Source of the DNA: Alphaproteobacteria bacterium
Lineage (GTDB): Bacteria; Pseudomonadota; Alphaproteobacteria; RF32; CAG-239
Direction of reading: 5' to 3'
Length of the DNA: 18,991 bases
Assembly (NCBI GenBank): GCA_003542415.1
Contig: DPKR01000127.1
Span: forward strand, 1-18,991
The notes below the pieces were generated by a model that saw only the letters and a list, made by a program, of their open reading frames with translations, did not search any database and was not told the origin of the DNA. Of this stretch, positions 6,635 through 15,343 are shown in pieces (the first letter of the stretch is position 1; every line of letters starts with the position of its first letter). The translations under genes and the position numbers were made by a program.

Positions 6635-7915
6635 GTGTTAGAAGACGCTAATTTAGATGAAAACGGACAAAGCGAGAACCCTGAAGAAGTAAGAACTTGG
6701 GGAACGAACTTTACAATTGGCGGAACAAATTATGCAACATCTTTGTTCTGGCAGCCGTTACGTAATAGCGATGATCCCTACACAGAAATTAGCGAAGCGT
6801 CTGAAAACGTTTTAGAGGGGGCAGATTTGTTTGCCTTGAAAAGGGGCAAATCTCCGCAATTTGGTCTGTGCATTTCATCACAAGGCTATCAAAAAGGAAC
6901 TCGTGTTGCTACCCCTGCGTTGATTAGCGCTCTTTCCGATGCTTCTTCTTTCTTAGCTGTTTTCAAAGTAGATAGAGGCTGGTGGTATGTCTGCGTCAGA
7001 AATGATGTCATCTTATCTGATGGTGATATGCTCTTTTTCAATGAACAAGAAGCTAAAGATCAGTTTTCATCAATGCTTGCCGTTCCGGATTGGGGCTATA
7101 AGATTGCTCCTGCCGAATGGAATATTGAAGAAACACAAGAGCTGGATCTTGCATCACTTCTGAAAAATTCGCAAAAAGAGGTCCTTCAAAAGATACACGC
7201 TTTGCGCGGCACAAAATTGATGATTGTTGTTGCCATTGCCGCAATTGCAGCAGTTTGGCTCATTTCAACCATCATTTCAACCGTTTTCAACGCAGAACCG
7301 CCAAAACCGATTGTTGCACCGATTGCCATCAAAACGGTGGATCAGGTTGCTGCTCCTCCGGAGCCAAAACCTTGGGAATCAATCCCTTCACCCATACAGA
7401 TTTTGTCCGGATGTTTTCAAGGTGTTCAAAATCTTGTCGGCATATCCACACCGGGTTGGCACATCGGCGGCATAACCTGCACCCCAGAAGGTTTGGTAAC
7501 CTCTTGGCATATGGAGGTCGGCCGTTTGTCTTGGATAGACAAAGCTCTAAATAATTCAGGCGTTGTCTTCTCCAGCAAATCTATTGCGCCAAACGGCACA
7601 GAAGTTGTTGCCTCGACACCAATGCCCAGACTAAACACCTTAAATTCACCACCAAAGATGAATGCTGTAGACTTGGTTAACACAATAAATGACCTGTTTC
7701 AAGGCTTGCAGATGAGCATTTCTCTTGCGTCTCAAACATGGACATCGCCGCAAAACAATGTCTACAAATCCGTTAAGTTTGCCTTTTCTTCCAGACATGA
7801 TCCGATGGTTTGGGCAGATATTTTAACGAAATTTTCAGGACTTACGATTAATGTTATAAAATATGATACAAACACTAACAGCTGGTATTATGAAGGAGCT
7901 ATCTATGTATTATAA
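6635..7915 (+). CDS. pilO: PilO-family type IVb pilus accessory protein
   Basis: The 426-residue product starts at GTG 6635 with AAGGA 8 nt upstream. The cytoplasmic half (residues about 1-190) contains the pilin-accessory type pattern: GTNYATSLFWQPL, KRGKSPQFGLC, a conserved Trp-Trp (DRGWWYVCVRN), DGDMLFFNEQEA. One transmembrane helix lies at about 194-217 (LMIVVAIAAIAAVWLIS onward). The periplasmic half has two cysteines, CFQ and ITC, and several Trp residues, and ends WYYEGAIYVL. Length, single central helix and order (between PilN and PilP) match PilO of the R64 thin pilus, an inner-membrane part of the assembly platform. The first genes of the operon are packed without gaps. The end of this gene overlaps the next by 11 nt. 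Confidence 0.82.
   Translation: MLEDANLDENGQSENPEEVRTWGTNFTIGGTNYATSLFWQPLRNSDDPYTEISEASENVLEGADLFALKRGKSPQFGLCISSQGYQKGTRVATPALISALSDASSFLAVFKVDRGWWYVCVRNDVILSDGDMLFFNEQEAKDQFSSMLAVPDWGYKIAPAEWNIEETQELDLASLLKNSQKEVLQKIHALRGTKLMIVVAIAAIAAVWLISTIISTVFNAEPPKPIVAPIAIKTVDQVAAPPEPKPWESIPSPIQILSGCFQGVQNLVGISTPGWHIGGITCTPEGLVTSWHMEVGRLSWIDKALNNSGVVFSSKSIAPNGTEVVASTPMPRLNTLNSPPKMNAVDLVNTINDLFQGLQMSISLASQTWTSPQNNVYKSVKFAFSSRHDPMVWADILTKFSGLTINVIKYDTNTNSWYYEGAIYVL
7893..7898 (+). promoter_or_regulatory. Ribosome binding site of the PilP gene
   Basis: AAGGAG, 6 nt before ATG 7905, sits inside the end of the PilO gene. It picks 7905 over the upstream in-frame start at 7863, which would add 14 residues before the signal peptide. 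Confidence 0.75.
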
Positions 7916-9407
7916 ACTTTTAAATAAAACTCTTCTCACAAGCGCATTGGTTTCTTTAATTTGCGTGAGTGTCAATCAGGCTTCGGCACAAGAGCTTTTC
8001 GGCGCAGATGATGAAGCAAATCTTGCTTTACCTTTACCCGAAGACGATATTATTCCTCTTGCGGCCGACAGCGTTATTGAGCCTGCTTCTGATGTTGCTC
8101 CAACACCGGAAGCTCCTGTTGTTGAAAGTAAACCGGAAAATGTCGTAACCGACATGCCTGAAGTGAACTTTGACGATAATTTCGACATATCTTTGGAAGA
8201 ACCCAAAGATATGCCAGCTCCGATTTTCGCAGAAGAAGAACATATATTGCCTCCTGCTCCTGACGTATCAATGCCTGCCAAAGAAGAAGAGCCGAAAGTC
8301 GTCAAACCTCAGGCTCCTCGAGCACCACAACGTAATGCTCCCAAACCCCAGCGGGCTAATCTTACACCCGGACAACAAGCACCGATTGTTCAACAAGCCC
8401 CTTCTGAACCATTAAAATTTGGTGACTCTGTCCTGGCTCAAACAAACAATGAGCTTTTTAACCAAATGTCTGATATTGAAAAACAGACAACATTGCTTAC
8501 TTTGGAATTGAAGCGCGAAAAAATCAAAAACGAGGTTGAAGCGGCAAAAGCAGTCCGTGAACGCGCAGAACAAGAAAAAATAGCAATGGAAGAAGCAAAA
8601 GCACGCCAAGAAGCCGAATGGCAAAAAGAGCAAGAAGTGAAAGTAATCAAAGCACAAGAAGAATTAAAGCAAAAAGAAATTGAGCTTGAAAAATTAAAAC
8701 AGCGCAAAGCTTTGACGGCTTATATGAACTCCATGCTCGAGCAAAAACAATCATGGATTGAGGAAAATTCAAAACTCTATGACGAAATTAACAGTTTAAA
8801 AGAAACAAATACTGAAATTCGCCAAGCGTATAAAAAAGATTTAGACAATCTTTCAAAAGAAACGGACAGTGTTTTGAAAAATGCCGAAACAGCCAAAAGC
8901 AACCATGAACGCACTGTTGCAAGCTTAACTGCTCAAAACGCACAGCTCAAAAAACGTATTGAAGCAGATGAACTGGCAGCCAAAAACGGCAAAGCAAATC
9001 CTTTTGCTGCAAAAGAAGGATCAAACAACGTTTCAACTCCGGCTGACGCGCTCATTAAACCGATTAACATTGCAAAAGAATATGCCATTATGGAAATCAC
9101 CGGCAAAGGTGGCGATTTATATGTCAAACTCATCAATAAAGCAGGTGATTCGTTTACGGCAAAAACAGGAACGGTTTTGCAGACAGGCCATATGGTTGAA
9201 GAAATTACACCGACATATGTTCAATTTGACCGTAATGGATTGAAAGATTTCTTATACACATCTACAACAGCCTTATCTACAGAACCAAACAATGTGCTTG
9301 GGCAAGAGGACTCACCTTCTGAAGATGGCGCATCTGCTCGTCCGAAGCTAAATTTAATCAGCGATGAAGATTTACCTTCTCTCGGCGATTCAATGTTTGT
9401 AAAGTAA
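7905..9407 (+). CDS. pilP: Enlarged PilP-family type IV pilus biogenesis protein with long coiled coil
   Basis: From ATG 7905 the product is 500 residues, about three times the length usual for R64-type PilP. A signal peptide ends near ASA|QE (residue about 29). Residues 30-170 are acidic and Pro-rich, turning basic and Pro/Gln-rich near the end. Residues about 182-362 are a long, heptad-like Glu/Lys/Ala coiled coil starting NELFNQMSDIEKQTTLL. The C-terminal unit at about 388-450 (INIAKEYAIMEITGKGGDLY, FTAKTGTVLQTGHMVEEIT, VQFDRNGLKDFLY) is the small beta domain characteristic of PilP and related GspC-like periplasmic proteins. The tail is acidic. PilP probably links the inner-membrane platform to the secretin; the coiled coil would lengthen or oligomerise that link. 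No transmembrane anchor follows the signal peptide. Confidence 0.8.
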   Translation: MYYKLLNKTLLTSALVSLICVSVNQASAQELFGADDEANLALPLPEDDIIPLAADSVIEPASDVAPTPEAPVVESKPENVVTDMPEVNFDDNFDISLEEPKDMPAPIFAEEEHILPPAPDVSMPAKEEEPKVVKPQAPRAPQRNAPKPQRANLTPGQQAPIVQQAPSEPLKFGDSVLAQTNNELFNQMSDIEKQTTLLTLELKREKIKNEVEAAKAVRERAEQEKIAMEEAKARQEAEWQKEQEVKVIKAQEELKQKEIELEKLKQRKALTAYMNSMLEQKQSWIEENSKLYDEINSLKETNTEIRQAYKKDLDNLSKETDSVLKNAETAKSNHERTVASLTAQNAQLKKRIEADELAAKNGKANPFAAKEGSNNVSTPADALIKPINIAKEYAIMEITGKGGDLYVKLINKAGDSFTAKTGTVLQTGHMVEEITPTYVQFDRNGLKDFLYTSTTALSTEPNNVLGQEDSPSEDGASARPKLNLISDEDLPSLGDSMFVK

Positions 9408-9426
9408 GAGGTTTTTATAAAAACAA

Positions 9427-11076
9427 ATGGCGGGAAAAACAAAGGAGAAAGACACAGATTCCCAAAGCAATTCATACTTAGCGGAAGGTGTCGTTGAACA
9501 AGCACAAGGGTCAAACCTTTTAGATCAGCTGTTTGCCAATGGCAACAAGCTCATCACGGCTCGTGGCGGTAGTTTAAATGTTACCGATGAAACAAGACGT
9601 ATGCTTGCTCTTTTCTCTGACGGCACTTATTTTGTGTCCCAAGACCACCGTTTTGATGGCTTGGTTTACAACTTTGAAAAAACAGCAAAACGCCGAAAAA
9701 TTTTAATTAATCAGGCAGAGTATGTCAGCCAAAATGAAATCAATGCCATATACGCATACGCAGAGCGCGGTGTCGGTTTTGCAAAAGTCGACAGCGAAGA
9801 ATTTGAACGTATGCAGGTTCAAATTGATTTTATTAACATTGTTGCTCGTGCCGCAGCTCAAAAAGTTTCTGATGTGCACATCATTGTTGCCGATGCGACA
9901 ACTGTTTTGTTTCGTGTCAACGGCATGATGGTTCGCCAAATGGAATATAATAAAGATTGGGGTGAAGCATTTGTTCGTGCGGCTTTTGCTTCTGCCGATA
10001 TTTCAGATGCCAACTACGCTCAAAATGAATTCCAAGGTGCACAAAAACTTGGCGAAACGCCATTGCGTGGTTCAGACGGCAAACTGATGTTGCCGCATAA
10101 TGTGCTCGCCATTCGTTTGCAATTTAACCCTATTGCGTTTGGTTCGCAATATCTTGTTATGCGACTTTTGTACGCTGATGACAACCCAAACGGCAGTTCT
10201 GATTTACATTCTTTAGGTTTCGGCGAACGCGAAGAAAAATTGTTTTATCGTTTACGTGCTGTTCCTGTCGGCTTAAACATCATTGCAGGCCCGACCGGTT
10301 CCGGTAAATCGACCACCTTGCAACGGAATATGATTAAACTCTTGCAAGAAAAAAACTATGAAATCAACTTAATCACAGTGGAAGACCCACCGGAGTATCC
10401 TATTCCCGGTGCTCACCAAATGCCTGTGACAAACGCTAACGATGAAGAAACAAAAGAAGCAGAATTCACTAAAGCTTTAAATGCGGCTTTACGTTCCGAC
10501 CCTGATGTTTTAATGGTCGGTGAAATTCGTTCTTTTTCAGCTGCAGAATTAACCTTCAAGGGCGCCCTGTCAGGCCATGGCGTTTGGACAACATTGCACG
10601 CCAACTCTGCCCCTGCCATCATCACCCGTCTGCGCGACATGGGTTGCCAGCCGTATTTGCTGGGCGATCCTGAATTGATGAAAGGCCTTATTTCACAACG
10701 TTTGTTCAGAAGGCTGTGTCCGCATTGTCGCAAATCCGTCAAAGAACGAAAAGGCGAACTTTCTTACGAGCGCTTAAAAACAGCTTTAGGTGATTATGGT
10801 ATTGAGAACACTTTTGTTCGCGGAGATGGTTGCAAATATTGCGGCAACAAGGGCTTCAACGGCCGTTTGTGCGTTCCTGAAATCATTTTGCCGGACGCCA
10901 TGTTTTTGCAGCTGATGATTAACGGCGATACAAAACGCGCGATTGACTATTGGATCAGCGAGCTTGACGGACGCACTTTGCGTGATGCCGCCATTGAACG
11001 AATGCTCAAAGGTTATATTGATTTGGATGAATTGGAACGTTGGTGCGGTTTGCTCGATCAGCGTCCGATATATTAA
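9427..11076 (+). CDS. Type IVb pilus assembly ATPase, GspE/PulE family (PilQ of R64 nomenclature)
   Basis: The 549-residue product carries all the parts of a traffic ATPase. The Walker A loop GPTGSGKST begins at residue 288. Then come the Asp box (TVEDPPEYPIPGAHQ), the Walker B region (DPDVLMVGEIRS) and the His box (GHGVWTTLHANSA). A zinc-type tetracysteine (CPHC at 431-434, CKYC at 469-472) is typical of assembly ATPases such as GspE and rarely found in retraction ATPases. An N-terminal domain of about 130 residues differs from GspE. The usual GEIRD is GEIRS here. It should power pilus polymerisation from the cytoplasm by acting on the PilR-type platform protein encoded next. It is the only pilus ATPase in the window. 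ATG 9427 has only a distant GAGG, 15 nt away. Not to be confused with the secretin called PilQ in type IVa pili. Confidence 0.93.
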   Translation: MAGKTKEKDTDSQSNSYLAEGVVEQAQGSNLLDQLFANGNKLITARGGSLNVTDETRRMLALFSDGTYFVSQDHRFDGLVYNFEKTAKRRKILINQAEYVSQNEINAIYAYAERGVGFAKVDSEEFERMQVQIDFINIVARAAAQKVSDVHIIVADATTVLFRVNGMMVRQMEYNKDWGEAFVRAAFASADISDANYAQNEFQGAQKLGETPLRGSDGKLMLPHNVLAIRLQFNPIAFGSQYLVMRLLYADDNPNGSSDLHSLGFGEREEKLFYRLRAVPVGLNIIAGPTGSGKSTTLQRNMIKLLQEKNYEINLITVEDPPEYPIPGAHQMPVTNANDEETKEAEFTKALNAALRSDPDVLMVGEIRSFSAAELTFKGALSGHGVWTTLHANSAPAIITRLRDMGCQPYLLGDPELMKGLISQRLFRRLCPHCRKSVKERKGELSYERLKTALGDYGIENTFVRGDGCKYCGNKGFNGRLCVPEIILPDAMFLQLMINGDTKRAIDYWISELDGRTLRDAAIERMLKGYIDLDELERWCGLLDQRPIY

Positions 11077-11088
11077 GGATAAAGAAAA

Positions 11089-12207
11089 ATGCCGGAAAGT
11101 AATAACAGAACTCGTTTTAATAAGGCTATGCGCTCATTAGGCACAATTGAAGTCTATTATGCCAAGCTTGTCTGCAACTTTTCAAATTCGGGACGCTTAA
11201 AAATATACCGCAAATTAGCATCTCTGCTCCGCAACCGATTTTCCTTGATGGATGCACTTGACATGCTCCATGACGGTTTAACAAACGGCGGAAAAAACAC
11301 CGGTGAACCGATGGCGATTGCACTGGCGAGCTGGGGACACGCTCTTCAAAACGGTGTACCGTTTTCAGATGCTTTAAAAGGTTGGGCGCCTGACCGTGAA
11401 CGCCTGATGCTTTCCGTTGGTGATGTTTCAAACCTTGAAAATGCCCTTTTGAACTTAATTAGGGTTTCTGAAGGTTCAACAAAAATGATTCGCCCAATCA
11501 TATCGGCTATTTCTTATCCGTCTTTCTTGTTCATGATGTCTGTCCTTATCGTGTGGGCAATCGGTGTCTATATGGTTCCGCCGATGTTGGAAGCTGTCCC
11601 GGGTTTGAACTGGGTCGGCACCGCACGTTCATTGGTTGACCTTTCAGAGTGGGTTCAAAAAAACTGGCTTATTGCTTTTGCTACCTTCCCGACGATTGCC
11701 TTAATTATCTATCTGACCATCAGCATTTGGACGGGCAAAATTCGTGCTGTGTTTGATAATATTCCGCCATGGTCTTTATATAAAATTTTCGTAGGCATCA
11801 CTTGGCTTTTGGCGCTTTCAGCTCTTGTAAAGGGTGGTGTGCCTGTTTCTGTTGCCATGTCAAGCCTAAAACGTGATGCAAGCAAATATTTGATTGAACG
11901 CATTGATGCAGCTCTTGCTTTCATCAAAAACGGTGATAACCTAGGTCAGGCTTTAAACAAAACGGGCTTTCAATTTCCGGATAAAGAAATCATTGCAGAT
12001 CTCAAGATTTATGCCGAACTTGATAACTTTGAAGAAGCTTTGGAAAACTTGGCAAACAACTGGCTTGATGAATCCGTATACATGATTGAACAAAAAGCCG
12101 AAATCATGAACACGGTTGCTATTTTGACCATTGCTGCCATCATCGCATGGGCAGTCTTCGGCGTGTTCGATATGCAAGACCAAATTACTTCAGCAATGGG
12201 ACAATAA
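11089..12207 (+). CDS. Type IVb pilus inner-membrane platform protein, GspF/PilR family
   Basis: The 372-residue product starts at ATG 11089, with AAGGA 9 nt upstream and 12 nt after the ATPase gene. It has two GspF-type repeats, at residues about 40-185 (IYRKLASLLRNRFSLMDAL, with the WAPDRERLMLSVGD motif) and about 235-365 (LALSALVKGGVPVSVAMSSL, with AELDNFEEALENLAN). There are three transmembrane helices, at about 143-167, 191-213 and 338-360. This is the PilR/TcpE/GspF polytopic protein that sits at the centre of the inner-membrane platform, contacts the ATPase and loads pilin subunits. Length is normal for the family. Its tight coupling to the ATPase gene fits a joint complex. Confidence 0.9.
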   Translation: MPESNNRTRFNKAMRSLGTIEVYYAKLVCNFSNSGRLKIYRKLASLLRNRFSLMDALDMLHDGLTNGGKNTGEPMAIALASWGHALQNGVPFSDALKGWAPDRERLMLSVGDVSNLENALLNLIRVSEGSTKMIRPIISAISYPSFLFMMSVLIVWAIGVYMVPPMLEAVPGLNWVGTARSLVDLSEWVQKNWLIAFATFPTIALIIYLTISIWTGKIRAVFDNIPPWSLYKIFVGITWLLALSALVKGGVPVSVAMSSLKRDASKYLIERIDAALAFIKNGDNLGQALNKTGFQFPDKEIIADLKIYAELDNFEEALENLANNWLDESVYMIEQKAEIMNTVAILTIAAIIAWAVFGVFDMQDQITSAMGQ

Positions 12208-12210
12208 AAA

Positions 12211-12768
12211 ATGAATTTAACCGGCGGCTTTAAAAAAATCCACTTAACACCAAATGCTTTTTTGGCATTGGTCTTAGCAATTGCCGTCGGTTTAATTATT
12301 CTTTTGGTTCTTTTGTTGCACCCTTCCTCCGTGCAAAAAGTGGAAAACACCGAGCTTCAAAGCATCAGCCGCTCCGTCAGACAACACTTTCAAAAAAAGC
12401 TTGATTATCGAGGCTTAAACACGGCTTATGCTCTTGAAAACGGCATTATCCCTGCACAAATGGCGCGTGCCAGCAAAGTGTTTTCTTCCCTTTCTTGCGA
12501 AATCATCATCGGCGGTGATATAAACGGCCGCACCGTTGCGCCGTTTGAAAACACTTTCAACGTTGTTTATAAAAACCTTGATGCTCAAAAATGCCAAGAT
12601 TTGATCACCTCAAAGTTTGATGCCGCAGCAGGCCTGAAATCCATCACGGTTTCAAATAAAAATTCTTATGAATTTTCTTATGGCGGAAATCTTGCGCTTC
12701 CTGTTTCCGAGCGTGCTGCGAAAGAGCATTGCAGCGCCAGAAACACTGTTATGTTCACATTTGAATAA
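12211..12768 (+). CDS. PilS/TcpA-like type IVb pilin-fold protein without a prepilin cleavage motif
   Basis: The 185-residue product begins 3 nt after the platform gene and ends the operon. Residues about 15-36 form one hydrophobic helix. The globular part reads like a type IVb pilin: a helix (ISRSVRQHFQ), GLNTAYALENGIIPAQM, a central sheet region, ITVSN, and a disulfide-type pair Cys128/Cys174 with the final C-x3-NT-V-x-F pattern found in PilS/TcpA ends. Cys96 is extra. The N-terminus, however, shows no Gly/Ala followed by a residue block with Glu at +5, and the nine residues before the helix are a basic lead. It would not be a normal prepilin-peptidase substrate. It may be an uncleaved minor pilin, a membrane-bound pilin-like initiator, or a diverged pilin. 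In R64 this position holds the major pilin gene pilS. Confidence 0.68.
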   Translation: MNLTGGFKKIHLTPNAFLALVLAIAVGLIILLVLLLHPSSVQKVENTELQSISRSVRQHFQKKLDYRGLNTAYALENGIIPAQMARASKVFSSLSCEIIIGGDINGRTVAPFENTFNVVYKNLDAQKCQDLITSKFDAAAGLKSITVSNKNSYEFSYGGNLALPVSERAAKEHCSARNTVMFTFE

Positions 12769-12770
12769 CC

Positions 12771-13607
12771 TTAAAATTCAACATTAAAAGTTTTCAACAA
12801 ATAGTTTTTCATCGTCTTTTTGACCGTTTCAATCTTTTGTTTTTCAACCCCGAGTTCAGATAAAATCACACTCCAGTTTTCAAACAAACCAAGTTTTTTG
12901 CAATAGCTGATACTATATTCATAATTCATATCAAACAGCCAACATATAATAGAAATCGCCGCATCTGCGTTTGTCTTGCGCAAAGTGTTTGGAGCCACCT
13001 CCTCGCGCACGAACCAATCCCATAATTCATCATTAATTTTTGTTTGGCTTTGCGAAAAATCATCAGGGTTTGGCAGCCAAACACTCTTCATTTTACTCCA
13101 CTCATTTTTAAGCAAATTCCAGTTTGCAATTTTATCAGCATCTCGAACAGCAAAAGCAATATGCTTCACTTCATCTTTCGTTGCCTCGTCAAGAGCTTTA
13201 TAGGTCTTGTCCTCATACATCCTTTCTATCATATGCCCGTGGTGCTTAATTGGCAATGTTATAAGAATGTTGTTAAAATCTTTTGTTTGAGAAAGCAATT
13301 CGGCACCTTTTTCGCCATGGTCTATTTTAGCACCTGTTTCAAACCAACCGCGCACCTCGCGAAAACGATAAATATCGTGCAACAAAATGGCGATTCGAGC
13401 CGTTTCAACAAAATCTTCCGATTGTCTTAAAAAATATTCTTCATGCGCCAAAATACCGTTTCCCGCGCCGGCAACCTGCATTGAGTGCCGGATTTTTTCT
13501 TTAATATAAGCTTCGTGAAACTGACTGCCGACAACAATCTTAAAATTATCTGCAAATTCTTTTTGCAAAAGCTTTAACGCTTTTTCATACAAAGCGCTTC
13601 TTATCAT
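12771..13607 (-). CDS. HD-domain phosphohydrolase-like protein
   Basis: The 278-residue product starts at ATG 13607 behind AGAGG (spacer about 4). The metal-binding pattern of the HD superfamily is complete: His41 (IRHSMQVAG), His77-Asp78 (AILLHDIYRF), His97 (KIDHGEKGAELL), His121-123 region (KHHGH) and Asp156/Asp158 (VRDADKIAN). It is probably a soluble cytoplasmic metal-dependent hydrolase acting on a nucleotide or another phosphorylated small molecule, but the substrate cannot be read from the sequence. It is the last of a probable three-gene minus-strand unit with a small membrane protein and an amidohydrolase. Its stop lies 2 bp from the stop of the convergent pilus operon, leaving no space for a terminator. 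Confidence 0.85.
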   Translation of the reverse strand: MIRSALYEKALKLLQKEFADNFKIVVGSQFHEAYIKEKIRHSMQVAGAGNGILAHEEYFLRQSEDFVETARIAILLHDIYRFREVRGWFETGAKIDHGEKGAELLSQTKDFNNILITLPIKHHGHMIERMYEDKTYKALDEATKDEVKHIAFAVRDADKIANWNLLKNEWSKMKSVWLPNPDDFSQSQTKINDELWDWFVREEVAPNTLRKTNADAAISIICWLFDMNYEYSISYCKKLGLFENWSVILSELGVEKQKIETVKKTMKNYLLKTFNVEF

Positions 13608-13616
13608 TTTCGCCTC

Positions 13617-14030
13617 TTAGTTTTCAGATTCCGGTTCTTCTTTTTCAATCTTAAAATTCTCTTCCTTAAACTTTTGGAAGGTAGATTTAATCACATCAGA
13701 AACGGCATTCTTGAGCTTTTCTTTAACGGTTTTCTTGTCTTCGCAAACTTTTTCAACCTTGTTCCATTCGCGACCTGCTTTTTTGCACTCAATTTCTTCG
13801 GCGTGCACCACATAATAGCCGGCAAAAAGCATCACACCCAAAAGAGCGATGGCAAAAACAATTTTTAAGAAAGACTTTGCAAAAATCCACAAAATCCAAA
13901 AACCGCCGATCATCACCATAATCATTTTATTGATCATCGGATCTTTTTCCACAACAAACGCCAAAAGCCCGAAATAACCGAGTGCACATGCAAAAATAAT
14001 ATGGCTGATATATTTGATAAAAATGTTCAT
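13617..14030 (-). CDS. Small membrane protein of unknown function
   Basis: The 137-residue protein has a short N-terminal helix pair (IIFACALGYFGLLAFVV, then MIMVMIGGFWILWIFA) and a third helix (IVFAIALLGVMLFAGYYVV), so about three membrane segments. A charged Lys/Glu-rich tail of about 55 residues includes KKAGREW and two cysteines, and ends in a Glu-rich run. No family is recognised. It lies 9 nt upstream of the HD gene, and the HD ribosome binding site falls in that gap, which suggests co-translation. ATG 14030 has only a weak site (GACGG). Confidence 0.7.
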   Translation of the reverse strand: MNIFIKYISHIIFACALGYFGLLAFVVEKDPMINKMIMVMIGGFWILWIFAKSFLKIVFAIALLGVMLFAGYYVVHAEEIECKKAGREWNKVEKVCEDKKTVKEKLKNAVSDVIKSTFQKFKEENFKIEKEEPESEN

Positions 14031-14101
14031 TGCTACCGTCTTTCAAAAAATAAAGTTTTATATATATTTTTTTTATTTTATTTTTTGCAAATTTTCAAGA
14101 C

Positions 14102-15343
14102 TTAAAGCAAATCTTCACAAACTCTTTTAAAATCCGAAACAATTTTTTCCTCGTTCGGAACATACTTGTCTTTCATCAAACATTTCCCGTTGCAGAAAAC
14201 ATCTGTAATACAAGAACTGTCTGCGGCATAAACCATATTCGAAATCAAATTAACGTTTGGCAGCAACGCAAAATTGTTTAGATCGACAAGCATAAAATCG
14301 GCGAGATATCCTTCTTTAATTTGTCCTGCTTTCAAACCGAGCGCTTCAAAACCGTTTTTGGTTGCCATATCAAAAACATCTTGCACTTTGGCTGCCGTTG
14401 AATCATTTGCCACATTTTTTGCCGAAAAAGCGGCAATTTTCATCTCATCAATCATCGAAAGCGAGTTGTTTGAAGAAACACCGTCTGTTCCGAGCGTTAC
14501 CCTCAACCCCTTGTCCAAATAATGTTGCAGCGGCATTTGTCCTGAATTTAATTTAAGATTTGATGCCGGATTGTGAGCCACAATTGCGCCGCTTTTTTTC
14601 ACCAATTCTATTTCATGCTCATTTAAATGAACGGCATGTGCCAAAACCGTCTTTTCATCTAAAACACCCCAACTGTCCAGCAGTTCAACAGGTCTTTGCC
14701 CGTGTTTTGGCAAACAGTCATCAACTTCTTTTTGCGTTTCCGAAGCATGAACATTTAAGATCAAACCTTTTTGCCTGCATAATTTTTTAAACTCTCTGAA
14801 AAGTTTTTCTGAGGTTGTATAAACCGCGTGACAAGATAGTCCTTTAACAAGCAGCTCTGTGTCAAAGTCTGTGTTTAAAAATTTCTGAGCTGCACTTATT
14901 CTGTTTTCGGCCTCTTTTTCATCAAACATATCCATCCCGACATATGTCACAGCCCCTCTCAAACCCATTTCTTTTAAGGCTTGAATTGTGCTTTTGATAT
15001 AAAAATACATATCCAAAAACATTGTCGTTCCCGTTTTGATCATCTCAAGCATGGCAAATTTTGAAAGATAATAAATGCTTTCTTCGGTGAGCTTTGCTTC
15101 TCTCGGCCAAATTTCTTTTTCAAGCCAGTCAAAAAGCGGCAAATCTTCACCAACCCCGCGCAAAAACATCATTGACGCATGCGTGTGCATATTGCAAAAT
15201 GTCGGCAAAATTGCCTTACCCGAACAATTAAAAACTTCTGCCGATCCGGCTTCAATTTTGCCAGCAATTTTTGAAATTTTGTTTTGCTCAATCAAAACAT
15301 CTTGTTCTTTGCCGTTCAAATAAACATTTTTCAGTAAAATCAT
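14102..15343 (-). CDS. mtaD: Amidohydrolase, 5'-methylthioadenosine/S-adenosylhomocysteine deaminase type
   Basis: The 413-residue product starts at ATG 15343 with AGAGGT about 6 nt upstream. It is full length for the MTA/SAH deaminase branch of the metal-dependent amidohydrolases. The TIM-barrel metal site is seen as HTH at residues 53-55 (CNMHTHASMMFLRGVGEDLPL, split here after the histidines), NVHASE, VLAHAVHL, VAHNPASNLKL and the final GTDGVSSNN with catalytic Asp. The opening LLKNVYLNGKEQDVLIEQ and the closing beta sandwich are typical. Expected activity is hydrolytic deamination of methylthioadenosine or S-adenosylhomocysteine to the inosyl compounds in purine and methionine salvage. 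Related enzymes deaminate guanine, cytosine or chlorinated triazines, so the substrate is not certain. It is probably co-transcribed with the next two minus-strand genes. Confidence 0.85.
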   Translation of the reverse strand: MILLKNVYLNGKEQDVLIEQNKISKIAGKIEAGSAEVFNCSGKAILPTFCNMHTHASMMFLRGVGEDLPLFDWLEKEIWPREAKLTEESIYYLSKFAMLEMIKTGTTMFLDMYFYIKSTIQALKEMGLRGAVTYVGMDMFDEKEAENRISAAQKFLNTDFDTELLVKGLSCHAVYTTSEKLFREFKKLCRQKGLILNVHASETQKEVDDCLPKHGQRPVELLDSWGVLDEKTVLAHAVHLNEHEIELVKKSGAIVAHNPASNLKLNSGQMPLQHYLDKGLRVTLGTDGVSSNNSLSMIDEMKIAAFSAKNVANDSTAAKVQDVFDMATKNGFEALGLKAGQIKEGYLADFMLVDLNNFALLPNVNLISNMVYAADSSCITDVFCNGKCLMKDKYVPNEEKIVSDFKRVCEDLL

